Assembly (NCBI GenBank): GCA_030278955.1
Contig: JAOANR010000014.1
Coordinates: 14,510,068 to 14,574,067 of the forward strand
DNA: 64,000 nt
From: Hygrophila difformis
Taxonomy: Eukaryota > Streptophyta > Magnoliopsida > Lamiales > Acanthaceae
Direction of reading: 5' to 3'
Shown here: in pieces, positions 23,730 through 35,380 of the stretch
Layout: every line of letters begins with the position of its first letter
Numbering within the stretch: position 1 is the stretch's first letter
Notes under the pieces: generated by a model
What the model was told of the DNA's origin: nothing
The model's database searches: none
What the model saw: the letters and a program-made list of their open reading frames with translations, nothing else
Position numbers and translations under genes: made by a program

Positions 23730-26366
23730 CTAGATTTTTCTTCCGCGCTACGCGCACGGGTGTTAGTTCTATTTTTATTTTTTTTTGCTTAACATCATAT
23801 AAAGGCTACAGAAAAAAAAAATCAAAAAAACGAAATCAATGGGCCCGAGGGAACCAAGTGCCAGTGGAATCTGCCTTAATAAGAGGCCCCATTCGTCTGG
23901 CGGAAAGGCCCACGTCGTAAAGAAGTGTTCGTTATCAGCTCATTTCTATTAACTAATATTAACTCGATACAAACTAATATTAACTTAATTAATTTAAAAT
24001 GATAGAAGATATTATTTTAGTATATTTATGAACAAAATATTTTTTTTAATAATATATAATTTCTATTATCATTTTTTACAAAATAATAGAAGAAACAAAT
24101 TTCTAATTTTTTATCATAATACATACCAAAGTATAAATTCAAATTTTTATGCAAATAGTTTACCAAAAAAAATTTATGCAAATAAAACATAAATAGAAAA
24201 ATTAATTTATTAAGATTACCAACCCTCCTAATTATAAAAATAATTTGTATAATTAAAATAATTAAGTATATTAAAACTTTCACCTTTGTAACTCATTCTT
24301 AATCACCGAAAAAATATGTTGACTAATAAAAACATATATAAAAGATAAACTACCATAAAAATGATAAATTATCATAATATTAATTTATGTACACAAAATA
24401 ATAGATTGATTTTTTTTCTTAATGGAGTACTTATTTTCTTGTGTATATTATTTAATTTTCAACATTAGTCTTTTTGGAATATAAAGTTAAATCATATATA
24501 TATTTTTATAAAGATAATGAATTATCAACTAAAAGAGCAATATAGGCAGAACATAAAATTATGATTTCATGATTTATTATATTATATTATATATTCTAAT
24601 ATTAGAGATAAATGATGGAGATGAATAGATTTGCAATCCTACGGTCATTGAATTTTAGGATGAAGTGAATTTATTTTCTACACCTTTGATATGTATCTTT
24701 ATGATAGATATGCATATATTTGAAGTAAAAGTACTGTTTAAACCCATAATATATAATTTTATAAAGAAATTAATAATAACTTAAAAGGACAATATAGTCA
24801 ACATAATAAAAATATGTTATTTATTATATAGATTATCATCCCTACTATTATACATATTATAAATTGATTATTCAATACTACCTCCGTCTCAACATTTTTG
24901 TTACATAGGGTTTTTTTGCACTATTCACTGTTTAACTTTGATTCAAATTTTTAATATAGCTATGTAAGAAAAAACATAGTCAAGTGAGATCTTGTTAGAT
25001 TTGTCTAATCTTGTAGTTTTAGACAATCAACTTTTTATAATTTTTCGTTGTACACAATTTAAGTTATTAACCGTTGAAAATGTGTCTCTGCATGCGTGTT
25101 GAAAGCCAATGTAACAAAAATAATGAGACGGAGGAAGTATATATTTTTAGTGATGTATTTTGTATTTAAAATATGGTTATTATATTAATATAGGATTATA
25201 TATTTTAGACATAAAATTTTAACCTAAATTAAATAATTTAATAATATTACAATAATATTCATTAAAATATATATACTAATAAATAATTTATATTATATAT
25301 TTTTAATCAACTTATATATTTTAAGTGTCATAAAAAAATTCATATCTTTTTAAGATATATATAAAGATTTTCTGAATATTTTATTATATTAATAGATAGA
25401 TTTATTTTCTAAATATAGATATTGATGATGTGGAAGGTGAGTTGGAATTAGTCAGTGATTAATCATCAATGACGTGGATTAATTGTAGCCATTGATTATA
25501 AAATGGTGGTATAATTACTGATATAACCCTAAATATTAAAAAGAATTAGTTATATTGAATAAGGATAAAAGAGTCTGCACAGACAAAAAAGTATTCAGGA
25601 TTTATTATATAGATATTATAATATTTCAATCTTTATTAAATATTATTATATATACAATCAAATAATTTATATTATATAGTTTTATATTTCTTAATATTTG
25701 AAATGATAGTATATTTACTATAATTAAAAAATACATACTTACATTTTCCTTTATATTTTTTAGTTTATCAAAATTATATTTGTGAGATTAAATTTTTAAA
25801 ATTAAGCCTTGTACAGAAATGAGAATTAAAATTTCATTAAATTTTTATAGTTCACTAATTTTTTTTTAATTTGATTATTCAATATATATTTTTAATGAAA
25901 TATTTTTTTAATTAAAATACGGTTATTATATTCCTTATGTTGATATAGGATTATACTTGTAGATATAAATTTAACCTAAATTAAATTTATTTAATAATAT
26001 TATAATAATATTTATTAAAATATATATACAAACAAATAATTTATATTATATAGTTTTAATCAATGTATATATTTTAAGTGTAATAAATTTTTTTATATCT
26101 TTCTAAAATATATATGGAGATTTTCTCATGATTTTATTATATTAATAGTTAGATTTATTTTCTAAATATAGATATTGATGACGTGGAAGGTGAGTTGGAA
26201 TTAGTCAGCGATTAATCAGCGATGATGTGGATTAATTGTAGCCATTGATTATAAAATAGTGGTATAATTACCGATAAAGCCCTAAAGATTAAAAAGAATC
26301 AGTTATATTTAATAAGGACAATATAGTCTGCACAGACCAAAAAGTATTCAGGATTTATTATATAGA
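23730..26366 (-). mobile_element. Non-autonomous Helitron with two tandem 5' ends
   Basis: The minus-strand 3' end is a GC-rich hairpin (cgcgtagcgcgg) followed by CTAG, then T, at 23730. Minus-strand 5' ends of the form TCTATATAATAAATCC start at 25613 and again at 26366, each preceded by A. The segments behind the two 5' ends are related copies of about 750 bp, both carrying gatattgatga..gtggaaggtgagttgg and gtagccattgattataaaat. No Rep/helicase is encoded. A Stowaway-like MITE is nested at 24878. Confidence 0.8.
24878..25137. mobile_element. Stowaway-like MITE nested in Helitron
   Basis: Inverted ends ctacctccgtctca / tgagacggaggaag with TA flanks at 24876-24877 and 25138-25139. The interior shares the core tagatttgtctaatcttgtag with the MITEs near 34389 and 45042. 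Confidence 0.75.
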
Positions 26367-26829
26367 TTAAATAAAACCAAACCCATTCAGAACACATCAA
26401 ATCAAATGAAATCATTATAATAATATAGATAAGATAATATCAGATCAGACCAAATTGAATCATATCAGATCAAGACGAGACTAGAAAAATTCAAATCAGA
26501 TCAGACCAAACAATATCAGGCCTAGAGAACAGATAATGTCAAAAGCTCATAGATCCCTTACTCTCGCTTAGGTTGCATTTGGCAACAAGCGCCAATGCTT
26601 AGACCGCAAATAAGGAGAATACATCAATGGTATCCTACCTGATACAATAGTATTATTGTTGGGTAGCAACCCACGTCCCAAATCGAAAGAATAGAGAAAT
26701 AATCCTAAATATAAGAGTCCACATAACTCAATTAGTATGAGACCTTTTGTGAGGTGCCCAAAGACAAAACTGAGAGCATTCTGTGTGCTTATCAACATTT
26801 TGGTTTTCGGTTTCCCCCTATTCTCTCAA

Positions 26830-27400
26830 AAAGAAAATCATTTTGTGAACCTTGAGTTTTTCTCCTCATTCATGATTTCATTTTTAGCATAATCAAAAGT
26901 CATTGTACCATAAGGAACAAAATTAGTGTGTTTCACCCTGAATGTCTCCCTCTTATCAAGCAAAGTACTCAACAATCATAATCCAAGAATCTCATCATCG
27001 AATTTTACCCCAACATTTGACTATTAATCCAACAGCCCATGGAACTCATTCACATGGTCAGAGATTAGAATATCTTCACTATACCTCAATTGCATCAATT
27101 GTTTAAGCAAAAACAACTTATTATTCAATGTCTTTGAAGTATAAAGCTTTTCAAGCTTATCCCACAACGTCATGGCATTCATCTCATTAGCAACTAGATT
27201 TAACACATTATCATCAACCCACTGTTGAATAAAACCACACACTTATTGATGCTCAAAATCGTAATCCTCATCAGATTTTGATTCGGGTTTCGAAGTAGTA
27301 AACTCAGATAGATGCAAACTTTTTACAAACAAAAGATACTTCATCTTCCCTTGGCATTTGTGATAATTCATCCATTCAACGCGATCACCTGCTTTTGTTA
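26830..27400 (-). pseudogene. Copia gag fragment
   Basis: The minus-strand frame 27024-27242 contains MTLWDKLEKLYTSKTLNNK and further UBN2-type gag residues. Related residues continue in other frames on both sides (27400 down to about 27250; 27020 down to about 26830). Several stops and frameshifts are present. Together with the primer site and LTR on its right this is a truncated copia element on the minus strand. At 26570-26800 is a different AT-rich stretch that may be the start of another LTR; 26367-26560 shows nothing clear. Confidence 0.8.
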
Positions 27401-27427
27401 ATTTCCATCATTCTAACAACAACAAAA

Positions 27428-27439
27428 GCTTTGATACCA
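27428..27439 (-). other. Primer binding site of copia remnant
   Basis: On the minus strand tggtatcaaagc starts three bases after the LTR end (..CCCAACA), giving the orientation of the remnant. Confidence 0.8.
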
Positions 27440-27442
27440 CTC

Positions 27443-28070
27443 TGTTGGGAATTCACCAAACACATAACAAGATCATAGTTTTCAATGAGCAACCAATTCC
27501 CAAATTATTAAAATATCGTAGGAACATCAAAGCAAGCAAGAACACACAACATTTACATGGAAAATCCTTCCAATTAGAAAGGAAAAAACCACGGCTCTTG
27601 AGCCTTCTATCTCAAATTCACTATCATCAAATGAAACTACACAAAAGTCTGAGAAATCACAATCAAAGATGTGGCATTTCAACACAAAGATCACCACAAT
27701 CTTTAACTCCACCAAAAACATCAAAAATCAAAAAATAAGAACAATAATCTGTTGTCACGAACATGAAATCATACATAAATTTGATTGTTCAAATTCGATT
27801 TCCACAGTTCAAAATCAAAGCTCAAAATGTCCCGCACCTGCTCTAAAATTTTCAGCCCGATCAGACAAGATTTGATGTATCGTTTGGCCTGGAATCAGAA
27901 ACGGGACACAGGGGATGATGACCGTTGCGTTTTTACTTTCTTTCTCAATATTTTTGGATTCCGGTGTACACCTCTTCGCTCTGCTGTTCCACTCAAATGT
28001 CACCAAATGGCCAAATTTATGAACATGGATTGGGCTTTAATAAATATAATTGGGAACCCAACCCAACACA
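27443..28070 (-). repeat. LTR of copia remnant (5' LTR)
   Basis: Plus-strand left edge tgttgggaattcacc and right edge acccaacaca give TG..CA termini. The interior matches the inverted fragment at 7430-7735. It lies immediately left of duplicated block B. Confidence 0.7.
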
Positions 28071-28213
28071 TCTAAATTTTCTCTCAAAGGGAATTCAAAT
28101 TCAAGTTTTCAAATTAAATTGAACATACAATTTTTATAGACGAATTACAACAGAAGACACGCACCAAGAACTGGAAATCCAGAAACAAGGCAAGGAAAGA
28201 AAGTCCCAAGTTT

Positions 28214-30227
28214 CTAACAGCAGCAACACCAATTAAATTTTTGCTTGTCTTCGGGTTCTCCGGTTTCCAGGGCATCTATTCCAACCTCTGGCCCCTCCTT
28301 ATCTCTGGCCTCAGGCTCCTTGTACTTGTAAAAATAAGCAACCACAAGGAACACCACCAGATTCACTGCACTCATGCCTGACAGTACCCAATAATACCGA
28401 TCCAGTCGGCTCTGGTTCAACGTGTCTTGAAACCAGTTCCGTTTCCCTCCTTTTTCGCTCACTTTCCCCACAACGTAAACTGTCAGCACATTGAACATAA
28501 ATCCCAGTCCAAACACCGCCTTCGCCAAATGCCACAGGTAATTTCCCATTGTTTCAGGCGCCTGTCCCTGGTAGAATATTGCAACGCTCTTTTCGAAGAA
28601 GGCATCCAGGCCTGCCAGAAAGAAAAACTGGAACAGCAGCCAATATATACTCATTGGAACATCCTCATCAGGCTTGTCCACTAAATCGTGTTTTCTGACA
28701 ACATTCAGTCTCTTTTGTTCTGTTATTGCAGCTGCTATGCAGCAGAGAACTGAGAACACCATAGCCACTGCAGGTCCACGTTTGTTATGATTTTTAAAAA
28801 AATTAGTAGCCACGGAGCTAAAACTGTCTTTGATCTTCTCCCGAAAGAGGAGGAGTGCTGTAAGAGGAACATTCCACGTCCCCATATGGCGATCCAGGTG
28901 GTTTGCTTGTTCCACAAAGTAGGTGTTTCCAATGGAGGACACAATGCCGCATGTTATGAAGGTCAGCCACACAGGGACCATCCGAACAGATATTTTTGCT
29001 TCCTCTACTTGGTCTATTGAACAGAGTGTCCAACTTCCATCTTTGCTAGTGTCGTCGCCATGTATAATAATGGCAGCCTTATGCAAGCGCCTGAGTCGTA
29101 CACACAATTTTCAAGCAACCCTTTTATGTTAGGAATGAATGCATTTTAATAGACAACAGGGATATATAGGATTACCTGAGACAACGAGTATCACTAAATG
29201 TCTGTTTTCGGTTTCCCCTTTTGTGATAAAGGCTGGGATCAGTCGGATACCCAAGTGAACATTTGTAAACACAGGCCACAAACACTTTAAATATATTCGA
29301 TATAGGGCTCCCCTTTGCTTCACCCTTTTTGAATTTGATACAATAAGAGTTGAGCGTACGCAACCCGCTATAAAACAAAAGCGTTGCAACAAGGGTGCAG
29401 ATCGCAGGGATTCCAAACCGAAGGGTCCATGGTTTTACGTATGGAAGTGCAATAGATCCAACTACAGGCACCACAAGGAGTAAAATAACAGCAGGGATTT
29501 TGGAGGCATCCATCATACTCTGATCAGCTGCATCGCTACGGTTATCATCTTGTCCGTTAGAAGTTCCATTTTGTGTGCCAGTAGGTTCCTTTTGATCGTC
29601 AAGAAAAGGCAGCACCGAGGTAAGGTTACCAGCCACTCCCACGGCTATTAATGCCATACCTGAATAGTAGAGACCTTTCTGTTTAGGGCCAATGCATTTC
29701 GATTCAAGTTCTTTGCAAGGCTCTCCAAGGACAGATGGGACTGACATAGTGAGGAACCCAATTCCCTACCAGACAAATTTGAAACAAACATTTAGGGAAT
29801 TTTAAGGCACCGGTGATATATGAATGTACTGCAAAAAGTATTTGACATATATGAATCATGGAAATGGAAAAGCCAGTCTCTACTTACCAAGCTGTATGCT
29901 GCACTGGAAATCAAAAGCACGCCTTGATTCTTCAGACAGGCATCCCGCAGGAAGAGGAGGAGAAGGGGCAGACACATGGAGATTCCATTATAGAAATTCA
30001 AAATGGCAGCAGCATGAGTAAAGCCTAAACCCCAAACCTCTGTTAAATATTTTTGCATCACGAAGAGTGAATATGCCACAAGTATGTCGGCCCACATAAG
30101 TGCTGTATGCAATCAAAAGGACCAAGAAACAGGATTAAAAAAAAAAAACAGTTACAACACATACAAAGAAAATTATGAGCAGAAAAGGGCAAGTCTTTTT
30201 ACCAGCAATCCTGACAAAGCTCCCCAT
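28214..30227 (-). CDS. NRT1/PTR family (NPF) proton-coupled transporter, gene B
   Basis: Four exons on the minus strand: 30203-30227, 29888-30102, 29176-29765 and 28214-29090, all with GT..AG introns. They join to 1707 bases, 568 aa, the usual NPF length. The start MGSFVRIA is encoded by the tiny first exon. Family features are FTHAAAILN in the second membrane segment, GIGFLTMSVP at the exon 2/3 join, KPWTLRFGIP, the exon 3/4 join leading into LHKAAII, and alternating hydrophobic segments typical of 12-TM major-facilitator carriers, with an acidic loop near residue 150. It should act in a membrane; the substrate (nitrate, peptide, hormone or other) cannot be read from sequence. It resembles NPF subfamily 5, a tentative call. 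The ExxER proton-coupling motif near the N terminus is absent, and the protein ends in four cysteines (NWCCCC). It lacks four codons present in gene C near RGPAV. A likely 5' UTR intron precedes it. Confidence 0.92.
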
Positions 30228-30256
30228 CTTGAGCACGACTCAATCTCCTATTCTTT

Positions 30257-30407
30257 CTGCTGTATAATGATAATAAGAATCAAGAAAAGCAAAATCTGAA
30301 TGAAAAGCTCAACCATGTACAGTGTACTCTAAATAAATAAAGAAACAATGAGCATCCATCGTGGTGTAGAGCAATGCATACATTAAAAGCGTTGACTAAA
30401 AAGGTAC
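30257..30407 (-). other. Probable 5' UTR intron of NPF gene B
   Basis: On the minus strand ctctcag/GTACC at 30408/30407 and ATACAGCAG/aaag at 30257/30256 delimit a 151-base intron ending 29 bases before the ATG. The same donor and acceptor are conserved upstream of gene C. The open frame over this region is not needed for the protein. Confidence 0.5.
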
Positions 30408-30694
30408 CTGAGAGAACAGAACAGGCCTTGAACGAATTCTCACAATGGCATCCAGAGCAATGTAGAGATAGCTCACCTGGGATCATATTTTCCTCAAATT
30501 TATACAGGTGTTCTTCAACACCATGTTCACACCTTAACAACCATGAAATCTTAGAATAACCCAATTGTCATTGATTTGTAACAACCAGCCACCCAAAAAC
30601 AAATAAATAAATGAAAACCGAGGAGAAAGGAGAGAAGAACCGCCACGCCCTGAACTTTGACTCTCGAGTGGTGATCAGCGAAAGAGATTCATTT

Positions 30695-31000
30695 TCAATC
30701 CACCAAAGGGACTAAGAAAAGGATGTCGGGCGAATAGATTGAATTTTTATCTACATCATTTCCAGTCTTTGAATTGAAATAAGGGAAAGAGTTAATCCAT
30801 ATTAATTTAAATACCCCATTTCTATATGAAATGAAGCCAATGTTTTTTCGTTGAATTTCTTTTTTTATTAGATATTTCGTCTTTGACTCTAATGTAACAC
30901 CCTTATAGGTACATTTAACGTGCATCTCTCTATTCCATTCCTTGAAATCCTCCAACCATTCAGGAGGTTGCAATAATAATATACGTACAATATTTTTCAA
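30695..31000 (-). pseudogene. ycf1: Plastid ycf1 fragment
   Basis: A 101-codon minus frame contains [20 protein letters not shown], the conserved stretch near the C-terminal half of Ycf1 (a plastid inner-envelope protein). The residues around it diverge. It is nuclear and has no expression context. Confidence 0.65.
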
Positions 31001-32089
31001 ATTCCATAAACTGTATTGAAAAAGTCGAAACAGGGAAATTGGATTGATGCCAAAATGTCACAAAATTTTTGATCTTCTTTTTCATCTCCGATTACTCGAT
31101 AATTTCCTCTAAAATAGAATAATAAGCGTAAGATAGCATCTCTCTATAGCGTAAGAAGCCATCTAAACCCTGCAGAGCGCAATCCAGAGGCCCTTCTTGC
31201 GCGTTTTATCTGGGGGTAAATCGCCTCGAGATGGTAAGACACTGGGGGGGTCTAAATCGGGGATTCAATTAGACCACGATTTCATACTTTTTTCCTGAAA
31301 ATCAAAAGAAACCATCCGTACTCATAACTCACGTTTTTTCCCGCTTGATGATGAGTTTATTGAATCAAGGAAGGTGAGAGCATTTGACGATGCTTTAAGA
31401 TCAATCGCTCTCATTCTTAAAGGAAATACCTATTTTCTACTTGCTGAAGAGAGGTTTGAATGGAATGGCAGAAAGTACGAAAGAAAAAGATTCGCTGTCT
31501 TTTCTCTTTCTCTTCTCTAAATAAAGCTGGCACATAAATGAAGGGATCGAAGAGATTATGGCGGATCATGTTCACCAAGAAATGACTCGAAATTGGGTCA
31601 CTCCATGCCACTATTACTACTCCTATACCTGCTTGGGAGGATTTCTTTTCGGTCGGCAATTTTCATTTTAAAACGAACGATAGAGACTTTATTTAACTTA
31701 AAACGATCTAGCCCAGAGGCAGACCTACGTCAAGATAATCCCACCCTTGAAACACTTTGGTAGTGCTCCTGGACCATTTCTTTTTTCCCTTCTTTAATCT
31801 CCAGAAGGTCAATGCTATGCAAGTGATTGAGCCTAATTCGATCTACGAAGAAAAATTCACGCTTAATCAGTTCTTTAAAAGAACTATCGGACTTTGGAGT
31901 TAATGATTTTCAATTCGCCAGGTTGTCTCTTGCCTGCCCATGGATTCAGCAGCAAAGAAAGACCTATCCCCTATAAGATCAAGGCCAGCGAGCAGCGAGG
32001 AATTTCGATAGCCATACCAGTGATTTGGAGGAGATCTCTCGAAAGATCAAAGATTTGGGACCAAAACAATTTTATCTAGCATATCAATC

Positions 32090-32225
32090 ATTGATACAGT
32101 TTTCACCATAGGTGATTGCTTGAACAAGTATAACTTGACCCGATTCTAGGTGTGGTGCGTTTTTTACTATACATATATTTTCACAAATAAGCTGCCCAAG
32201 ATTTATTATTGTAGATGTTTCTTGG
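32090..32225 (-). pseudogene. rpoC2: Plastid rpoC2 fragment
   Basis: The minus frame contains [16 protein letters not shown] followed by [11 protein letters not shown], characteristic of the plastid RNA polymerase beta'' subunit, then jumps to TYGEN. The loss between these parts indicates an internal deletion. Confidence 0.75.
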
Positions 32226-32327
32226 TTCCTCTTCTCTTGATGCCCTTGCATGGTATCATGTCCCGGTAGTACTCGGTATCGCTTATTAGTCGGGTATGAA
32301 CTAGATAGAGGCTCGTTGAGAGCTAGA

Positions 32328-32423
32328 TTTATATCACAACCCTTTTTTGTAGCCGAAGTATTTACCGGTTCTCCTGGGAAATATGTTGGTCTAGCAGAAA
32401 CCATTAGAGGGTTTCAATTGATC
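32328..32423 (+). pseudogene. atpB: Plastid atpB fragment
   Basis: The plus frame reads [19 protein letters not shown] and continues [13 protein letters not shown], matching the C-terminal part of the plastid ATP synthase beta subunit. Homology stops abruptly on both sides. Confidence 0.82.
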
Positions 32424-33089
32424 CCACCTATAGGTAGTTTTAGACAAGTTTCTTTTGGATATTTCTTTTTCTTTATAGAAAAGAAACTCGAATTGGGGCT
32501 TTAAGTTGGTAGAAATGATTAAGAAGTGCTCCCAGACTCCCTCCCATTCATTCCCTTAAACGGGAACCTTGAAAAAGAAAGGCTCAAATGAAAGAATAAA
32601 TAAACAATCCTGCATCCTCCAATTTTGTATGTGAAAAAGACTTGCTTTTTTTAATTTTTTTGATCCTGTTTTGGTTAATATTGAGAGGAGGTTTCATCCT
32701 GATGTTCATTAATTAGATAAGGTTGCACAACTGCACTTGAGAATTGTTTATTTCCAGCTCATGTTTGAATTGAAAATCCGGATCAAGTTGTTGATATTTT
32801 ATAGTACATCTATAGCGTATATGGAGTGATACTACAATTTATTATTTATTTATTGTTAAATGACAGAACCACATATTGAATAGACGTAAACCGCAGCTCA
32901 CTCATCAACCTGCTGTGTGATGTCAGTTCATGACGAAAAAATGTTGTTTGGAACATAAAATACTTTAGCCGAAAAATTACCAGTACTAGTATAATAAAAA
33001 CTCTGTTAGTTATGGGAACAAAATTAATATCACTCCAACTTTTTATTTTTATTCAAATTTTGACGAATTCAAAAATTTCCCCAATAATA

Positions 33090-33203
33090 TTTTTTTAGGT
33101 GAATACTTCCAAAGCAGTTTTTTGCATACACAAGGCTCGAACTCGAGACCTTGCTTAAGCGACTAGAGCCCCGGCCCCATCCACTCAAGCCAACTGCTGT
33201 TGG
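33090..33203 (-). mobile_element. tRNA-derived SINE, copy 2
   Basis: Inverted copy of the SINE at 23263-23381, with the B-box-like gttcgagcc on the minus strand. It is flanked by a perfect 14-bp target duplication aatttccccaataa (33074-33087 and 33205-33218). The empty site is visible in block C near 45985. From 33219 to 33860 no gene is seen. Confidence 0.85.
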
Positions 33204-33860
33204 TAATTTCCCCAATAAATTAAACAATGCTTATATTGACATCTGAATTTTATTTAGAAATATATCTACCGTAATTTTTTGTTTTTACAATATTTCATAA
33301 AAATAATCCAAAATTTTCTCTCTTGTATAAATATAAAAGTTAATATTAATTCGATAACTATTTGAAAAATTCAAAGTATATATAGCAAAATTAATCATGA
33401 TACAAAAATTTGCACCATCATTAATCACGAAACAAAATTCGTCGCAGATTGGCAACACAATCACTAAATTAACAAGCAAAAATTGTCGCGGATTGGCTTC
33501 CCAAACACAGTGTTTAAGCATCACAATAGTCAATATAGCCATTCATTGACTTTTTCAAGTTTAATTTATTATTAATCCATTACTCAGTAGAATATTGATA
33601 CGTAGATGGATTATTAATGCGTAGTAGTATTATTTATTGTTAAGGGTTTCTATTCATGAGGTAATTACTAGAATTGCTTACTGGAGTGTATAAAATAATC
33701 CCTTTATTCGCACATGGACAGCATATTTTCTATCATAATGGAAAGTGGAAATTATAAATATATAAAATATTACATGTTCCAACATACTTGTAACAGTGCA
33801 GCTGGTCTAATGATATAATAAGCTAATAATTAAGTAGTAGTATTTGCAAATTTCATATTT

Positions 33861-34388
33861 CTGGAAAACAGCCTCCATCCAGAAGAAAAACCTGAAAAGT
33901 AAGCCAGTATATACTCATTGGAGTGTTTTGGCAGCACTTATGCAACATAGAATTAATGGAGTAGAATATTATAGCTAGATAAGACGAGAATGATACTCAT
34001 ATAAATTTGTGATACTTATTAAATTCTTTGTGATATAAAATACAAGAATTTATTAAGTTTCCTTATATTGCACTTGCATGAATGGATTTGCGACTAAGTT
34101 TAAAATCCATAATAACAAATCATTCTACTTGTTTCGATTAGTGAAAGGATTTAGGTATATAATTTAAATAATCTCCTCTAATTGGTGTGTTTTTGCTTGC
34201 CTTGTGTAGGCAAGATTTTCAGAAACTAAGGAATTATAAAATGTTGGTTGCCAACTGCGAAAACCAGTGAAGAACAAAATGGCAGCAAAACTGCAAAAGT
34301 AGCACAGATTGCAGGGATTCCAAACCGGGCCTCCTTCCATGGTTTCACGTATGGAAGTCCAATAGCTCCAACTATTGCTAATTATCTA
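33861..34388 (-). pseudogene. NPF pseudogene D, two small fragments
   Basis: 33861-33955 matches exon 4 of the NPF genes (minus strand; ccagtatatactcattgga corresponds to MSIYW, and gcagcacttatgcaacatag follows after a gap). 34240-34388 matches exon 3 (minus frame with GLPYVKPW and RFGIPAIC). Order and orientation fit a minus-strand gene. The exon-3 piece ends where a MITE starts at 34389. Confidence 0.8.
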
Positions 34389-34648
34389 CTCCCTCCGTTT
34401 CTTTTTAAATGTTACACTTCTCATTTGCACGTATGCCAACGCACATTTTCAACGATTAATAACTCAAATTCGGTATAAGTCAAAATTCTTAAAATTTGAT
34501 ATTTAAAAACTAGAAGATGAGATGAATCAAATAAGATCTCACTTGGCTATATTTTGTCTTTTATAACTATAACAAAAATAGAAGTCAAAGTACTACAATG
34601 AACAGTAAAAAAAGTCAACACGTAACATTTAATTAGAAACGGAGGGAG
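34389..34648. mobile_element. Stowaway-like MITE
   Basis: Inverted ends ctccctccgtttctttttaa / ttagaaacggagggag with TA flanks (34387-34388 and 34649-34650). Confidence 0.8.
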
Positions 34649-35380
34649 TATTATAATATCTATTCCCTTACGATGGGCCCATATTAGATATACTAGTATT
34701 TCCCCCGCTCAATAGGCGGAAATGATGGACAATATAAAATAAAATTATCCAATTTATAATAAATAAAATTGTTCAATTTTATTATGTCGATTACGTTCCC
34801 CAACTTCCTTAAACTATTTTAAGCATTACAAGACTACATCTATACATTGCATAGAAATCGACCGACATTTTTCATTACCAATATTTATATATTAGTGCCT
34901 TGAAAAATATTTATACTACAAACAATAGTTGGGGACAAAAAAAATAAAAAAAAATAAAGATAAAAACATTTCTACTCACAACTCTAATGTCAAACATTGA
35001 CAAAGAAGTACGTGAAACTGTATTGTACTTGATAATTGATTATTGATATTGATTCACCCTAAAGCGTTGAGATATTAGAAATTTCATAAAGATGTAGATT
35101 TCCAAATTAAATTATAAAAATATAAGAAATACTCTTGTAAATGAATCCGTTGACAAATTAAAATGACTATTATTTCATCAACTTATTGTCGTATTGCAAT
35201 TTATCTAATTTAGTTAATTTATCTAATACAAATATTTGCTATTCATTAATGAATATGATATCAATATATAAAGTACTTATTAATAATTTACAATATTCTT
35301 TATCTATAATTTCAGTTAATAGAGTTTGGCTAAGAATAATAACAAAATATTGAAATTATATTTAAAGAATAAATATAATA

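Larger units (their letters stand above)
30640..32585. other. Inserted foreign DNA with plastid gene fragments (NUPT-like)
   Basis: Paralogous block C is continuous across this point (43515-43540), so about 1.95 kb was inserted in block B. The insert is not AT-rich like its surroundings and contains ycf1, rpoC2 and atpB pieces that are not adjacent in a plastid genome. The rest (about 31020-32080 and 32505-32585) I could not assign; it may be further plastid or mitochondrial DNA. A mosaic of this kind could come from joined plastid fragments or from mitochondrial DNA that already carried plastid sequence. Confidence 0.75.
28085..33310 (-). repeat. Segmental duplication block B (NPF gene plus upstream DNA)
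   Basis: Homologous to about 40940-46191. Collinearity starts at gaattcaaattcaag (28090 / 40950), runs through the whole NPF gene and its 5' region, and continues past it to about 33300 (ttatattgacatctgaatttta at 33230 and 46061). Block B differs by an insertion with plastid pieces (about 30640-32585) and a SINE (33090-33203). Block C differs by MITEs and other insertions. Confidence 0.85.

Noticed and set aside
30280..30564. 94-codon frame upstream of NPF gene B (68 codons at 43236-43442) as an extra protein or N-terminal exon
   Set aside because: The two copies diverge by frameshift while the splice-like donor and acceptor are conserved; better explained as 5' UTR with an intron.
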